Assembly: GCA_021234155.1 (NCBI GenBank)
Contig: JAJEKV010000003.1
Coordinates: forward strand, 22,099,569 to 22,163,568
Length of the DNA stretch: 64,000 nt
Source: Isoetes taiwanensis
Lineage: Eukaryota; Streptophyta; Lycopodiopsida; Isoetales; Isoetaceae
Reading direction: 5' to 3'
In this document: positions 36,097-48,600 of the stretch, in pieces
Layout of the letters: each line of letters starts with the position of its first letter
Position numbering within the stretch: position 1 is the stretch's first letter
The notes under the pieces: generated by a model
Told to the model about the DNA's origin: nothing
What the model saw: only the letters and a program-made list of their open reading frames with translations
Databases searched by the model: none
Made by a program: the position numbers and the translations under genes

Positions 36097-39000
36097 GAAG
36101 ATGTGGGGGCCCTTAGGATTGCAGTTTGGAACATAAATAGATTAACAGAAACGAAAATTTTAAGCATGTACGAGATATTGCAGAATGTAGACATGATATG
36201 TTTTGTTGAAACAAGAGAGCACGATTTGTATGATTTGCCGCAAATAGATGGATTTAACAAGATTTATTCAGTAAGTAACACCCGCTTTGGTCAGGGAGAT
36301 AATGGCAACGGGGGAGTTGCTTGTCTTCTGTCATTTGGTTCAAGGTATAAAGAAGAGCCCAAACAACCAATACATGTGGCTTGTAATTCAAGGCACAGAA
36401 GCTTCTTTCTACTTAGCCATTTGCTACTATGCTCCAAGGCATAAGAAAATATACCAGGTTACAGATGCCTCAGGAGATGATCTATATTTTGAACTTGAGT
36501 AGGATATTATGCAGTTTCAGGAAAAGGGTGAAGTCATTCTAGTTGGTGACTTTAATAGTAGAACAGGCAAGAAGCAAACAACTGCATTTACAGGGGAACA
36601 TGATCCGCTGTGGTTAGATGCTATGGATGATGCTGAGCTAAGAGAACAGGGGTGGTACAGGGAATCCGATGATAGCATTATCACAAGATCTGGAAGACAA
36701 TTATTACATTTATGCTGTAGTACGGGAATGATTATTTGTAATGGTATTAATAAATTCCCGTTGACATCTCAATGCACTTGCAGAACAAAGAGCGTTGTAG
36801 ACTATGTGATTGCTTCTGATACAACTGTAGAACATATACTGGAGTTTGTTGTCTTTGAGGAGCAGTTAGAATCTGATCACGTACCTCTTGTTATTAAGCT
36901 ACCTATTGCTACATGCAGCACTAAGCAGACCTCACAAAGCGTCATAGGTGGGAGATTGAATCCGAAAAAGAGAAAATACTATGAGCAACTAGTGGAAGAA
37001 TTAATTGCGGAAGCAGAGTGGACAGATAAAGCAAATGAAATCAGCATAACATTACATAGAATATTGGTTGCTGCCTCAGTCAAATGCTCCATTTCTCAGC
37101 GTATACAGAAAGGCCTGAAGTGTAACTCCTGGTTTGATGGTGAGTGCATAACCGCAAAGAAAATGTTTAGAAACAGCAGGGGGGTAAAGCGAGATCGATG
37201 TAGAAAAGAATATCAAAAAAATGGTTAGGCAGAAAAAACGGAGGTTTGTAAGGACCAGCAAAAAATGCTAGTAAACAAATATCTTGAAGAGCCGAAAACT
37301 TTTTGGAATAAGCTGAAAGGGACTAATAAACAAGAGGTCCCCCTGACCGCCAGTGAAATATGGGAGCAGGTAAAAAAATTATACCATGATGAGGGTATTC
37401 CGGATGAGATAAAGGAGATATCAAAATTAATTGTCACGGAAGAAGAGGTGTCGGAAGGAATAAGTCAACTCGCAAATGGGAAGGCCAAGGATGTCCAGGG
37501 GCTCTGTGCTGAACACTTGAAGTGGGCTGGCAAGCCACTGTGTAACATAATTGTGAATATGTTTAATGCTGCATTGACTCAGGGATTTCCCAAGGAGTGG
37601 CAATTGAACAGAGTTGTTCCAAGTCATAAGGGGGGTGCGAAGACGGATGTTAACAATTATAGAACGCTTATGGTGAGTAGCCTATTCTCCAAACTATTTG
37701 CTACTATTTTAGAAAAAAAAATAAGCAGATGGGCAGAGGCAAAGGGTGTAAGAGCAGAGACGCAGGCTGGGTTCAGACCGAATAGATCCACACTAGACCA
37801 CTTGTTGGTACTGAAAACCATCATGGACTCTGTTAAAGGTACTAAAAAACCTGTCTATATTTCATTTGTTGATTTTAAGAAGGCATTCGATAAGGTTCCT
37901 AGGAAGAAACTATGGGAACGGATGGAAGAATTGCAGGTGCCTAAAGATTTAAGAGATGCAGTCCGAGTACTTTATGAGAAGGTACTAGTTCAACTATCTA
38001 TACCACTATCTCAAGAGATTCCAGAACATGTAAGCAGTAATATAGGTGTGAAGCAAGGATGTCCGATGTCTCCGACTTTATTTGGCCTATTTATTGATGC
38101 TTTAGATGACTGGCTCAGATGTCATGGGGGAGGAGGAACGGATGTAAATGGGTATGTAATTCAACTGTTAATGTACGCAGATGATGTGGTAATGTTTGCA
38201 CGGACAAGAGACCACATGCAGCAGCACTTGAATTCATTGGCTAGTTTTTGTGAAACGAAGGGCATGGAAGTAAACCTTGAAAAGACAAAAATCATGACAG
38301 TTGGGGCACTCAGACAAGACCATCAGTTTAAATACAAAGATAAGGTAGTAGACATTTGTGAGGCCTATAAGTATCTGGGATTGATAATCAACCGAAATCA
38401 CAGATGGAACACTTGCATTATCCAGAGAGTTGAGGGAGGGTTGAAGGCCTTATATGCGATGCAGAGCATGTGTAGAAGAATCTCCTTGTGGTCATGGCAA
38501 CTAAAGATTAAGCTCTTCCAATCTTTAGTCCAAAGTGTTGTCCTGTATGGATGCGAGGTTTGGGGACCAGGCTTGCCAAAAGGGTTATGGGATGATGTTG
38601 AACAAGTCCTAAAGAAATTTCTGCGTCTAGAATTGGGAGTGAAGATCCAGACACCTTACCAAATGATGCTAGCCGAATGCGAGATAATGCCTCTTGAGGG
38701 AGAAGCGATGCTCAGATGCATTCGATATTTGAAGAAGATTAGGAGCATGGATAATAATAGGATACCATATCGGGCTATGCAGGCAAGTGAGGATAAAGGA
38801 TGGTTCTCGGATTTAAAAATATGGCTAACCAGGTGGGGGATTAGGTGGGAAGATGCAGTCTTATATGATGGTGATATTAGACAATGGGTTTATGGTCACG
38901 TGAAAAGAAAAATATGGCAGACCCCTATGACTAAGATGCTCCTATACAAGCAAAAAATGAATCCTGAGTTGAAGGTTGCAAAACATTTACAGGAGGATAT

Positions 39001-39394
39001 ATCGATTAAGAAGAGGCACACAATTAGCAGGATGCGACTGAGTTCTCACCGGCTTGGCATTGAGGTAGGACGATGGGGAAGGACCGTTCCCAGGGAAATG
39101 AGAGAGTGCAAAATATGTGGAAGTGGTGATATAGAAGATGAAGAACATGTTTTGCTGAAATGTCCCGCGTACAAGCTGATACGAGACCGCTTTGAGATTG
39201 TAGAGAATGATCTCACAACATTCTTCTCACTTCCAGGGGATAAGATAGGATCCTTCATGATTGAAGTGTTGATCTACAGAGAGACCAATGTACATACTAT
39301 AAACATTTTATTAGATGAAAATGATGATGAGAGTGAGAGTGGGGAGCTAGATGAGGAAACTGAGACTCATCTACTGTTTTATGAAGATGTGTAA
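36097..39394 (+). pseudogene. LINE-1 ORF2: AP endonuclease, reverse transcriptase, CCHC
   Basis: ORF2 begins in ORF1's frame right after TAG 36,094, with no ATG before the first endonuclease motif (WNINRL). Endonuclease motifs follow: ICFVETRE, GDFNSRTG, SVVDYVIAS and LESDHVPLVI, spread over three frames by lesions at about 36,340, 36,500 and 37,218. The frame 37,265-39,394 is open for 709 codons and holds reverse transcriptase: NRVVPSHKGG, NNYRTLMVSSLFSKL, AGFRPNRSTLDHLL, SFVDFKKAFDKVP (catalytic Asp), GVKQGCPMSPTLFGLFI, and LLMYADDVVMFAR (YADD). The C-terminus has CKICGSGDIEDEEHVLLKC, the CX2C...HX4C motif of L1-type ORF2. The enzyme nicks the target and reverse-transcribes LINE RNA there. 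Confidence 0.92.
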
Positions 39395-39407
39395 TTTTGT
39401 TGTCTAT

Positions 39408-39558
<151 letters not shown>

Positions 39559-40065
39559 GGTCGGCCACATGATCGGAAAAAAAATTGTCTCTCGCGCTAT
39601 ACGGCGAGAGACAATTTTTATACCGTATGGCGTGAGAGACTATGAGAGATAATAATCTCTCATCAATCTCTCATCGCTTAACAAGGCTGTTAGCCAAAAA
39701 AATACCCCTTTATGCCGGATTTTTTTTCCCGTGACTTGTTTTTGTTTTCAGGCCAGTCTATTCGACCCCATCCTTCTGTTCATCGTATGAGCAGAATCGC
39801 CCGGGCAAATTTCAATGTCAGGTCTTATCCGGATATCTATGTGGAGGATTTCTGTAGCAGAGGGGGTATGCCGGATTTTTGGATTGTGGCTATGCTAGGA
39901 CAAAAAACGCAGCACATATTATCCTAATCCCTAGAGATAATCAACAAACAACAAACAGAGTTTTCAATCACAGAGCTCGGTTTGCCTATTCAAAAGCCAA
40001 AGCTGTTTTTCTATATCATTCATGCTATTTTTCTCTTTGGGCGCATGCAAAAATGCAAAATAGAG

Positions 40066-40265
40066 TATCGTAGTTCTGTTGAAATAGAAGAATGAAGCCA
40101 AAACATCTTTCCAGAAGACTGAAGCCAGATCATTTCCGAAATCCAGAAAACCTTTTCTTCTTTTTGGTATCGTAGTTCTGTATGGAAGAATGAAGCCAAA
40201 ACATTTTTCTAGAAGACTGAAGCCAGATCATTTCCGAAATCCAGAAAACCTTTTCTTCTTTTTGG
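40066..40265 (+). repeat. Tandem duplication of about 100 bp inside element A
   Basis: TATCGTAGTTCTG...AATGAAGCCAAAACAT...CATTTCCGAAATCCAGAAAA...CTTCTTTTTGG occurs twice (40,066 and about 40,168) with few differences. Confidence 0.85.
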
Positions 40266-40412
40266 TTGTGAATGTAGAAGCCTTACTGGAAAACTGGAAG
40301 TAAAACCGGTTGCAGGATGTGCTGCTTGTGTAGAAGGAGTCGTTTGAGCCAAAAGGGGCCGATGCCATAGCAATCAAAGAGCCGTCCCCTGCTCGTCTGT
40401 TATCGCTAAAGA

Positions 40413-40965
40413 TTAAGAATAGAATAGAATAGAATAGGTTTTTTATCGTCCACTGAGACCAATCGGCCTATGGGACCCAGAAGGAGCCTTGACAAACTTA
40501 TTCTTGTCGGGGTTAAAACCCCCGCCCGAAGGGTTTTCGAGGGAAAAACCGTGGCAGTAATAAGAATGCTGTCAAACTGTACAAGTATACATCATCGTGA
40601 AATAAATGTGTATGTACATGTCAAGTGCGTGCCCGAGGACATAGCTGATCTCGCATGTCCATGACCTCCTCGAAGGTATGACCCTAGCATGCAATGCGGA
40701 TGCCGTGCTCAATGTCACATGTAGCGGTGGCGGGCGACCAACTTCGGCATAAGCGTCGTCCGTTTGATCATATCTTTGGGCAACTTTGAAGGGTATGAGA
40801 TTCATCCTCAATGACTCCCATTTGGCGGCGTTGATGAGCACATCCCGGCGTGGCTCACCAATCCATCTGCCTGTCTCAATTCGAAGATGATGTGCCCCTG
40901 TGCGAATGGAGGCAATGAGTCTGCGTCTTTTCATGGGCAAGTGGGTGCGCAAAGGAAACGCCCTA
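40413..40965 (-). mobile_element. LINE family-2 3' fragment inside element A
   Basis: Minus-strand coding remnant 40,945-40,572 includes LPMKRRRLIASIRTGAHHLR and IETGRW, matching the fragment at 3.4 kb and the segment before the CCHC motif of LINE-1. The 3' UTR has the stem-loop AGGCC-GATT-GGTCT (plus-strand 40,456-40,469), GTGGACGATAAAAAAC, and a (TTCTA)n tail ending at about 40,413. It is 5'-truncated. Confidence 0.75.
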
Positions 40966-41376
40966 TTAAGGAAACTTAACTGGAATAAGAATAAGGAAAA
41001 ACCTTGTGACATCAGGTAAGCTTGAAATGCTTGTCGACGCCATAGCTCAGGGCTTTGTATGGAAGCTTTGTATGCATCGGTCTTTGTATGGAAGCTCAGG
41101 TCGACGCCATAGCCAGAAGGCTTCCCCTTTGCCGCAAAAGAAAAGGCAACAAAACCCAAAAATTTCACGAGGCCCCAAAACTTTTACGGGCTCTAAAACT
41201 AAAACTAAAACTAACAAGTTAAGTATAATGGAAATGCCCCTAACAGCAGTTAGGGGCAAATTGTCTCCCAATGCGAGAGTCCACTAAGTGGACTCTCGCA
41301 CGTCTCTCATTATCTCTCCTCTCAAATTGTCTCTCAACTCATCTCTCATGATCTCTCAACTCGCATGTGGCCGACG

Positions 41377-41494
<118 letters not shown>

Positions 41495-41896
41495 GTTTTC
41501 CACATGATCGAAATTTTTTTATCTCTCGCCATATACAGTGAGAGATATTTTTTGTACGTATAGCTCCTCTCGAGCTCGAGAGGAGCTCTTCTCTCGGGCC
41601 TTAACAGCGGCCGTTTTGCTAAGTTACCGGAAATCAAAGGCGCCAAATTCCACCGGCCTGCCAGAATTCAATTCGTTGGCGCGAACCAATCTTTGAATCA
41701 TGAAATGGCTTTGTTTCTTTCATTTTCCCCAAAACTCTGCTACAGTCCGACCTCAGTTGGTTTTGTTTTCCTTCATTTCTTCCCAAATCGCTGCTATAGT
41801 CTGGCATTAAAAAGATTTTGATATGGATCATGTGATTTTGGGGATGATTGCCATGTTATTACGCACGATTATGCTCGGCATTGCATTGCAGTAGTT

Positions 41897-43142
41897 TTGC
41901 CTAAACCTCATGGATTCATATCACGATTCCGAGCTTCTAGACTTAGATATGGAGACCGAATCCATAGAATGCAGCCGACTCATGACTTGCTGTCAATTTA
42001 CCTTGATTCTGTTGGGGACAGCCAGATTAAAGAGGCCTTCAAAAAGATTTTGGGTTGCACCGAGACAAACCACACAGTGTGATAGCATTGACAACCATGC
42101 CTGGAATTGCTTGCCCTCTTATGAGGATGATATGTATGTGGAGACAATGTTACAGGATGTCTAGCTCATCATTCGAAAAGCTGGTAGGTCTTCTGGCCCC
42201 ATATTTTGTAAAACTAGGTAGGAAAGTAAGGGCTCCCATAGAGCCAAGAAGGGCTGTATCTATGGTGGTTTACTTCCTTGCTCATGGGGAATCTCCTCTG
42301 CATGTTGGAAGGAGATTTTATGTTGGTTAGTCCACAGTGCAGAAATATGTGAGGAAGATCACACTTGCTTTGGCTTCCAAGAACATGCTGTACAAGAGAT
42401 TTGTAGCTATTCCTTCAGGGCAGAGATTACTCGACATCATAGCAGAATTTAAGGAGGCGACTGGTCTGCCAAACGTATTTGCTGCTGTTGATGGCAGCCA
42501 CATATATTTGTACAGAAAACCCAAGAAAAAAGATCATGCAAATGACTATTACAACAAGAATAAAAGACATTCTATTTTGTTTCAAGGCTGTGTTACTCAT
42601 AATAAATTGTTTGTCAATGTCAGTTGTATTAGAGTAGGATTTGTACATGATTCTGGACATTTCAGGAAAAGCAACATTTATAACAGGTTGGCCTCCAAAT
42701 CCATATTGCAGGAACATATTGTTAGATTACAAGGGAAGAAGATCAAGAAAGGAATGCCTACTGAGGAAGATATAGTTGTAAACATACCTCCTCAATTGCT
42801 TGGAGATTCTGCATATCCTAGCAGGCCATTTCTGTTAAAGGTTTTTCCAGACCCTGATAACAAAAAAATCGATTCAACAAGAGAATCTGCAGAGGTAGAG
42901 TTGTAATTGAGAATGGATTTGATATTGTGAAGGAGAAATGGAGAATTTTGAAGAGTCTTACTGTTCAAGCATCACAAGATAGCAAAATCGTGCATGCTTG
43001 TGCTGTACTATGGAACTTCTGTATTTTTGAGAGAAAGGGAATGGATTTGCTGCCACTAACTCCAGAATGCCCTCATGTTGAGTATTATGAGACTCAAGAC
43101 ATGAACAGGAAGTTGAAAAAGGAGGGATTGAATTTAGCTTGA
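41897..43142 (+). pseudogene. PIF/Harbinger DDE transposase (HARBI1-like), broken
   Basis: The N-terminal helical region (SSSSFEKLVGLLAPYF, RRAVSMVVYFLAHGESPLHV) is followed by a TAG at 42,328 where intact homologues have a Lys/Arg before STVQKYV. The catalytic region then runs open from 42,337. The first Asp is in NVFAAVDGSHIYLY and the second in HDSGHFRKSNIYNRL. The LGDSAYP motif is near 42,800. After an A7 run (42,864-42,870) the frame shifts. The shifted frame carries RGRVVIENGFD with the catalytic Glu and then KEKWRILKSL, continuing to the stop at 43,142. The DDE triad is therefore complete across the frameshift. Additional frame changes affect the first 60 codons. This nuclease cuts and joins the element ends in the nucleus, together with the Myb-like partner. 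Confidence 0.88.
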
Positions 43143-43684
43143 AGCTTGTCCTTGAATTTAGCTTGAAGCTTGTCCCATTTATTCTTCAACTGCCTCAATT
43201 CAACTAAACCTGGCACTATGGGGGTCAATCTTTCTAGAATTTCTTTCCATTGGGAATTGGAAAGATTGATGTTACCATTGTTATGTGCCTTGAATTCCAT
43301 TAGATGGTTCAAGAATGCATTGATGGCTTCATTAGACCAATTCAATGGTTATTTACGCTTTGCTTTCGGCACCATTGGGTCGGAATTTGGATCTACAACT
43401 ACTAATGCTTGGGATCCAGAAGAAACAGAGTCTTGACTTACTTGCCCTGCCTCAAAGTTTGTCCTTCTAGCACAAACTACCGGGGAATCCGACCTGCTTC
43501 TTGTCCTCTTTGATTCTTTTGAAGCAGGAAGTGCATGAATTACAGGGGCAGACACTGATCCGGTCATTTTCTTTGGTTTTCTGGGCTGAAATTCCTTTTC
43601 ACGCCTTGGAGGAACGAAGGCCTTCGAATGATCTGAAGCCCTTGTCATACTTACAAGTATATGATCTAAGAAATCTGCAAGCAA
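43094..43684 (-). pseudogene. Myb/SANT-like partner protein of element B, broken
   Basis: The minus-strand frame runs from 43,684 to a TAA at 43,349 and resumes at once in the same frame to 43,094. The first part is a basic, Ser-rich linker (PPRREKEFQPRKPKK). The second is a trihelix/Myb-like domain with regularly spaced aromatic residues: NWSNEAINAFLNHLMEF, then NSQWKEILERL and LRQLKNKWDKLQAKF. The latter fits the plant Myb/SANT-like domain found beside PIF transposases, which bind subterminal DNA and help nuclear import. A small tandem duplication repeats KDKLQAKF just before the end. The 3' end overlaps that of the transposase by about 50 bp. Confidence 0.75.
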
Positions 43685-44086
43685 TGAAGATAATCAGTTT
43701 CTAGTTTCTGGCATCCAATCTTCATTACAAAAGGGAAATCGAATTATGCTAAAATGGAATGCAAGAATCCAAAATTCTTAGGTAGTAATGCGTACCTCGT
43801 CCTCAATCGACCTTGCTCCGGTCGGATCTGCGCCAAGAAGATCTGTAACACTGCTGGAACAGGGGAGATTCGTGGGAACAGGGGAAGACCAATTTAGGCA
43901 GCGAAAAACATTCCGGCAGGGGTAAAGCTTAACTGGCGCAAACCGATGGGAAATGGCCCGTCCGCCAGTTAAGCTAAAATTGCCTCTCGGGGCATTAAAG
44001 ATGAGAGGGTTTTCCCCACTCACCTCCCTCTCGCAACTCTCATCACCTCTCATCGTCTCTCCCACAAAAAAGTCAATCATGTGGGG

Positions 44087-44226
<140 letters not shown>

Positions 44227-44639
44227 TTTTGAGCATAGAGGCTAGCATAGGCTAATGGGCCAAAATAGGGTTACCGCGAAAAATAAGCCTTCTAAGGAAA
44301 TAGTTAGGTGGGACCAAATATGATCCAAAAAGGCTTACGATCTGGCATCGGATGGTGCCGAACTTTTCTGATTCGAGGGAGAATCATCCAACGGAAAGGA
44401 GGTTTCTCTTGTGACAATCTGAAAGAGCTCTCTCTACTCGCATGGGAGGCCGCGATAAGAGAGGAGAAATGGCTTGAACCACGTGTCACCGTTAACTCGA
44501 GGAGATAAGAAAAGTCTGCGGGAGGAAAACCATACTCACGAAAGATGATCTCATGATAGTGAAGACGAAATGGAAGATTTCAAGGAAGAACTAGGGCAAT
44601 TGAAAACGAAATCAGAGATGATAATGAATTAGAAGCCTT

Positions 44640-45044
44640 GAAGGCAAAGCTTGAATCTTATATGGAAGAACAAGACAGAGGCGCCGATCTTTGAATCGAG
44701 AATCGTAGGCTTTGCCGGTCGCAAAAATGAAAATACAAAAGCTTTAACGAGAACTTATTGGCGTAACACTTGAAGATTCAAAATGCCGGGATAACGGATG
44801 CCTTGAGAATTGGCAAGAAGGACACATGATCCGGACATGTTGTGGTTCGCTTTTTATAATGAAATGATGATTTGAAGTTTTGAAGAACAGAAATAAACTG
44901 AAAGATCAACACATCTGGATTAATGAAGATCTAACGAAAGAGCAGCTCATCACAAAGAAACAGGAACTGGCAAAATACAAGGAGGCTAAATTGAACAATC
45001 ATAAGGCTTACTGGAAACAAGGGAAAGTTGTAATAGAAGATTAG
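44640..45044 (+). pseudogene. LINE-2 ORF1 C-terminal half, decayed
   Basis: Pieces in order match LINE-1 ORF1: LESYMEEQD, then AGITDALRIGKKDT, HVVVRF, and a well preserved end with HIWINEDLTKEQL and KYKEAKLNNHKAYWKQGKVV. Several stops and frame changes precede the last block. It ends with IED and a TAG at 45,042-45,044, the same position and frame relation to ORF2 as in LINE-1. The 5' half (44,225-44,640) is too diverged to align by eye. Confidence 0.7.
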
Positions 45045-45164
45045 GTAGTGCTGGAGACCCTCAGGATTGCAATATGGAACATCAATAGACTGACCGTAGA
45101 TAAAGTTTTAGAAATGGAAGATCTGCTAACACAAGTAGATATGATCTGCTTTATTGAAACCCAA

Positions 45165-45621
45165 TAAAACCCAATATATAACTACCATTGACATTAACAA
45201 ACACAAACCATTGCATCCAACATATTTAAATTTAAATCCCCCTGAAACCCCCTTTGGTTTGGGTGCATATTCACACGGGGGGTTACTCTGGGCATCGAGA
45301 GCTGTCGGATGGGCATATTTGCCCTTTATTCTTCGATCTGGACCGTATATAGCGATCCTCGTTTGTGGGGTATGCCTGTACAAGTTTTTGTATACAGTAT
45401 ATTGAGGTTTGCAAAATACTATAAGGTTTCGAGAAATGTACTGAATGGTGTTAATTTTGTACATGTATTGTATCATTTTTGGGGCTCTCGCTGCCCTACG
45501 TAACCCCCCGTGTGAATATGCACCCAAACCAAAGGGGGTTTCAGGGGGATTTAAATTTAAATATGTTGGATGCAATGGTTTATGTTTGTTAATGTCAATG
45601 GTAGTTATATATTGGGTTTTA
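45165..45621. mobile_element. Foldback element, copy 2
   Basis: The ends TAAAACCCAATATATAACTA and its complement (terminating ATTGGGTTTTA at 45,621) frame long arms carrying CCCTTTGGTTTGGGTGCATA on both strands. The centre resembles that of copy 1 (CTCGTTTG.GGGGTATG, GCAAAATACTATAAG). An A-run and GGGCCCTTCGGGCCC hairpin follow (45,624-45,654). It lies 4 bp inside the left edge of the 5.8-kb insertion. Confidence 0.8.
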
Positions 45622-45659
45622 CATTAAAAAAAAAATTTGGGCCCTTCGGGCCCTAACAA

Positions 45660-48600
45660 ACAAACAAACAAGAAATCAACAAGAGAGAAAGAAAGAAATA
45701 GCAACATATCTTGTGTAGAACTATAAAAACCTCTATTTCTATTTGCAATGCAATATCCAGAGTTGACTAGATAACTTGTACTCTACAACCTTTAGTTGGA
45801 AAGCGAGACCAATAAGCTTACATCAACATGATAATAAGACTCGTATTCATTCAAAGAAATATGCAAGGTAATCACATCCCAATCATGGCCAATTACAAAA
45901 TGGCCACAACCAATACCATCCCACGGGGTATTGGTTCAAACTGATGCAAAGTACCACAAATATTCAAGCAAGATATCCACATTTTTATTCACATAGACTA
46001 TGAATTGGATATTGCAACTTGAGGGTGAAGGCATCCACTATAACGAAGCCATGGATTATCACGATAATCGAACTACAATGAAGGAATGTAGGAAAGCAAA
46101 ACAACAAACTATGTAATCAATCACAAGTGCAACAACAAATCACTTGGTACAAATGATGTTTGATTTAAATGCACACACAATACATTTATGATTCATGGGC
46201 CAATGGGCCATCCTGATATTTGTACAGCAACTAGCCATGGATTCAGAAAATTGAGTCTGTATATTACCTGATTGATTTTACTTAATCTCTTCACCTATTC
46301 AGTGTCAACCTTATATAGGACAAGCTATGAGCTGCATAAAAACTTAATATGATTTTTGCAGGATAATCTTAGAGGTATTCACTGCCAAAACCAGGGGAGA
46401 GCCTCTCTCTATATTCCACAGCCTTTTTAGAACAAGGCATGCATGAAGCTTAAGAATATGGAAATTGTGCTCACCAAACACCACAGAAAACTAGAACCGT
46501 CTGAAGCTGATAAGCTGATGTGATATCTGAAATCTTTGCCTGCAATAAGTTTACTTTTCATCAAACATTGAGTTGCTGGAATGTACTTGATATTTGATCC
46601 CTAGTTCTTATCAGACAATTTGTCTATGCTACAAAAAACAAAGCAAAGAAGCAACTTACCATTGACATTGAAGACTCGCCATTGGCGATGGCACTTCCAT
46701 TTGTAGCCATAACAGTTCAAAAACACAGCCCCGGAGCAATATAAAATGGCCCATGCTAACTCAACTTTTGCATACACAGATGCCCCGAGGAGAAGGGAGT
46801 ACAACCAGTGCAACGGAGAAGACGCAGGCACCAAATTTTGTTTAGGAATCATCTCCCAGCAATCAATCTCTGCTGACAACAGAACTTTAAGCACACCTTT
46901 AACCAACACAAATCAGTTGGTTCTTGCCTTCAAAAAACTTTGTGAAAGCAAAGCTTTCCAGCACAGTAACGCACCCTATCCATCAAAGAGATAGAGTACA
47001 GACCTGGGGTAAGTCTAGAGTCACGATTCTTATGGTCTCCAGCTTCATAGCAAATCCCCTGGGCTAAACGCCGTTGCATACGACGCACCTTATTTGGCTA
47101 ACAATCAATTGCATAGTAAAGGAGCTTTTCAGAGCAGTACCTGGTTAAAACAAATCCCGAGAAGGATAGAAATAGATGGATATGACTTACAATATTGATG
47201 CTTGCGGATTCATATCAGCAAACAAAAATGCCCTGAATCCTGGATCATCTATCTGCACAAACCCTTTGTTTGATTTTGATGCGTTCTCTAACTAGATTAT
47301 CCACATCGGTTCTGAATGCTCTGAACTAGATTCCGCTGCAGACAAAAACGCTCTGAATCCTGGATCATCTATCCGCCCACCTGCCCACCTGACGATTAAA
47401 TACATCTACATCTGTCCTTGCATAGAAAGGGTCATATAGCTTGTCACAGCCCTGAAATCCCTGCAAGTTCCGACCCTGTGTGCTCTGCAAAAACAATGGA
47501 ATACATTAAGCAATGGGAGATATTAATTTCTCGGATCTGTTATAAGGATTTGCCTGATGAAAACTGAAGCCCGAACAGAGCTTCAGCGGCAGAGATCTTT
47601 CCAGGAGAACCCTAATTCCAGAAGAACCCTAAAGTAACACCTCTCGAGCCTTGCATGCCATATTCCCTTTTTTTTTTTTTCCATCGGATCTTTTATTTTC
47701 GGCATCAACGGTTCTGGAAATTCTAAAAAATCCAGTAATTTCCTTCCCACTCCGTCTGTCGGTTTCCTTCTCTTCACGGCTGCATCCTACATAGGCGATT
47801 ATACTAGCTGGGGTTTACCGTACCTGAACATGCATGGAGGTCCTCTGCATCAACTTCTTAATTTATCCTTACAGTAGCAAGCTGCGACTTGGAACTGTAT
47901 TCATATTAGCAGACCCCTGAATCATTTCTCTTCTTTTGATACCTTAAGCTCACAGAGATTTCCCAGCTCCAGGTTTTGTTCGGCATTCTAAAAATTTATT
48001 CGAGCATTTACAAGCAGATGGAGAGCTAGAAATTATGCACCAGATCCGGTTCTCCTTAGTTCTATGCATAGGCCAAGGGCTTAACCATTTGCATTTGGAG
48101 GCTCTATTTTTCGTTTTTTGAGGTCGTTTTTGCTCCGACTTTGATCCAGGTATTAATTAATTCGACATTGTCCTTTTCTAGTTTGAGAAGTTGATTGGGT
48201 GAAATCATTTCTACAACTACAGCCGCAGGTATAGATTGGCATTGGTCTTCCTAGCATATGCTTGCATGATGCAAAGAAGAATATTAAGCAAGAATGTCTT
48301 TTTTCTGGAATGACATGATAGAAGATATCTGCCGAAATGTATGAAGCAATACAAGTTTAACCTGTCTACTAAATACTGGCTGCGTGTTTGATTGGAATCT
48401 CTGCAAGAAGACAAAGCTATAGTTGGTAGTGAATTAGGCACAAGTACCTTAATATGAACTTAACGTAGTGCAAAGGAGTATGTGATGTAGTGCAAGGAGA
48501 ATGCAAGGGAACAGGGATGTAATTTGTTGGAATGCAATGGTTGGACCTTATGCACAGCCATGGAGGCTTTTGAGATCTACATACATATTTCAAATTTTAA

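Noticed and set aside
46601-47777. Gene inside the 5.8-kb insertion
   Set aside because: Short frames on both strands without usable start codons, splice-consistent partners or domains. The one at 47,583-47,777 starts only at GTG.
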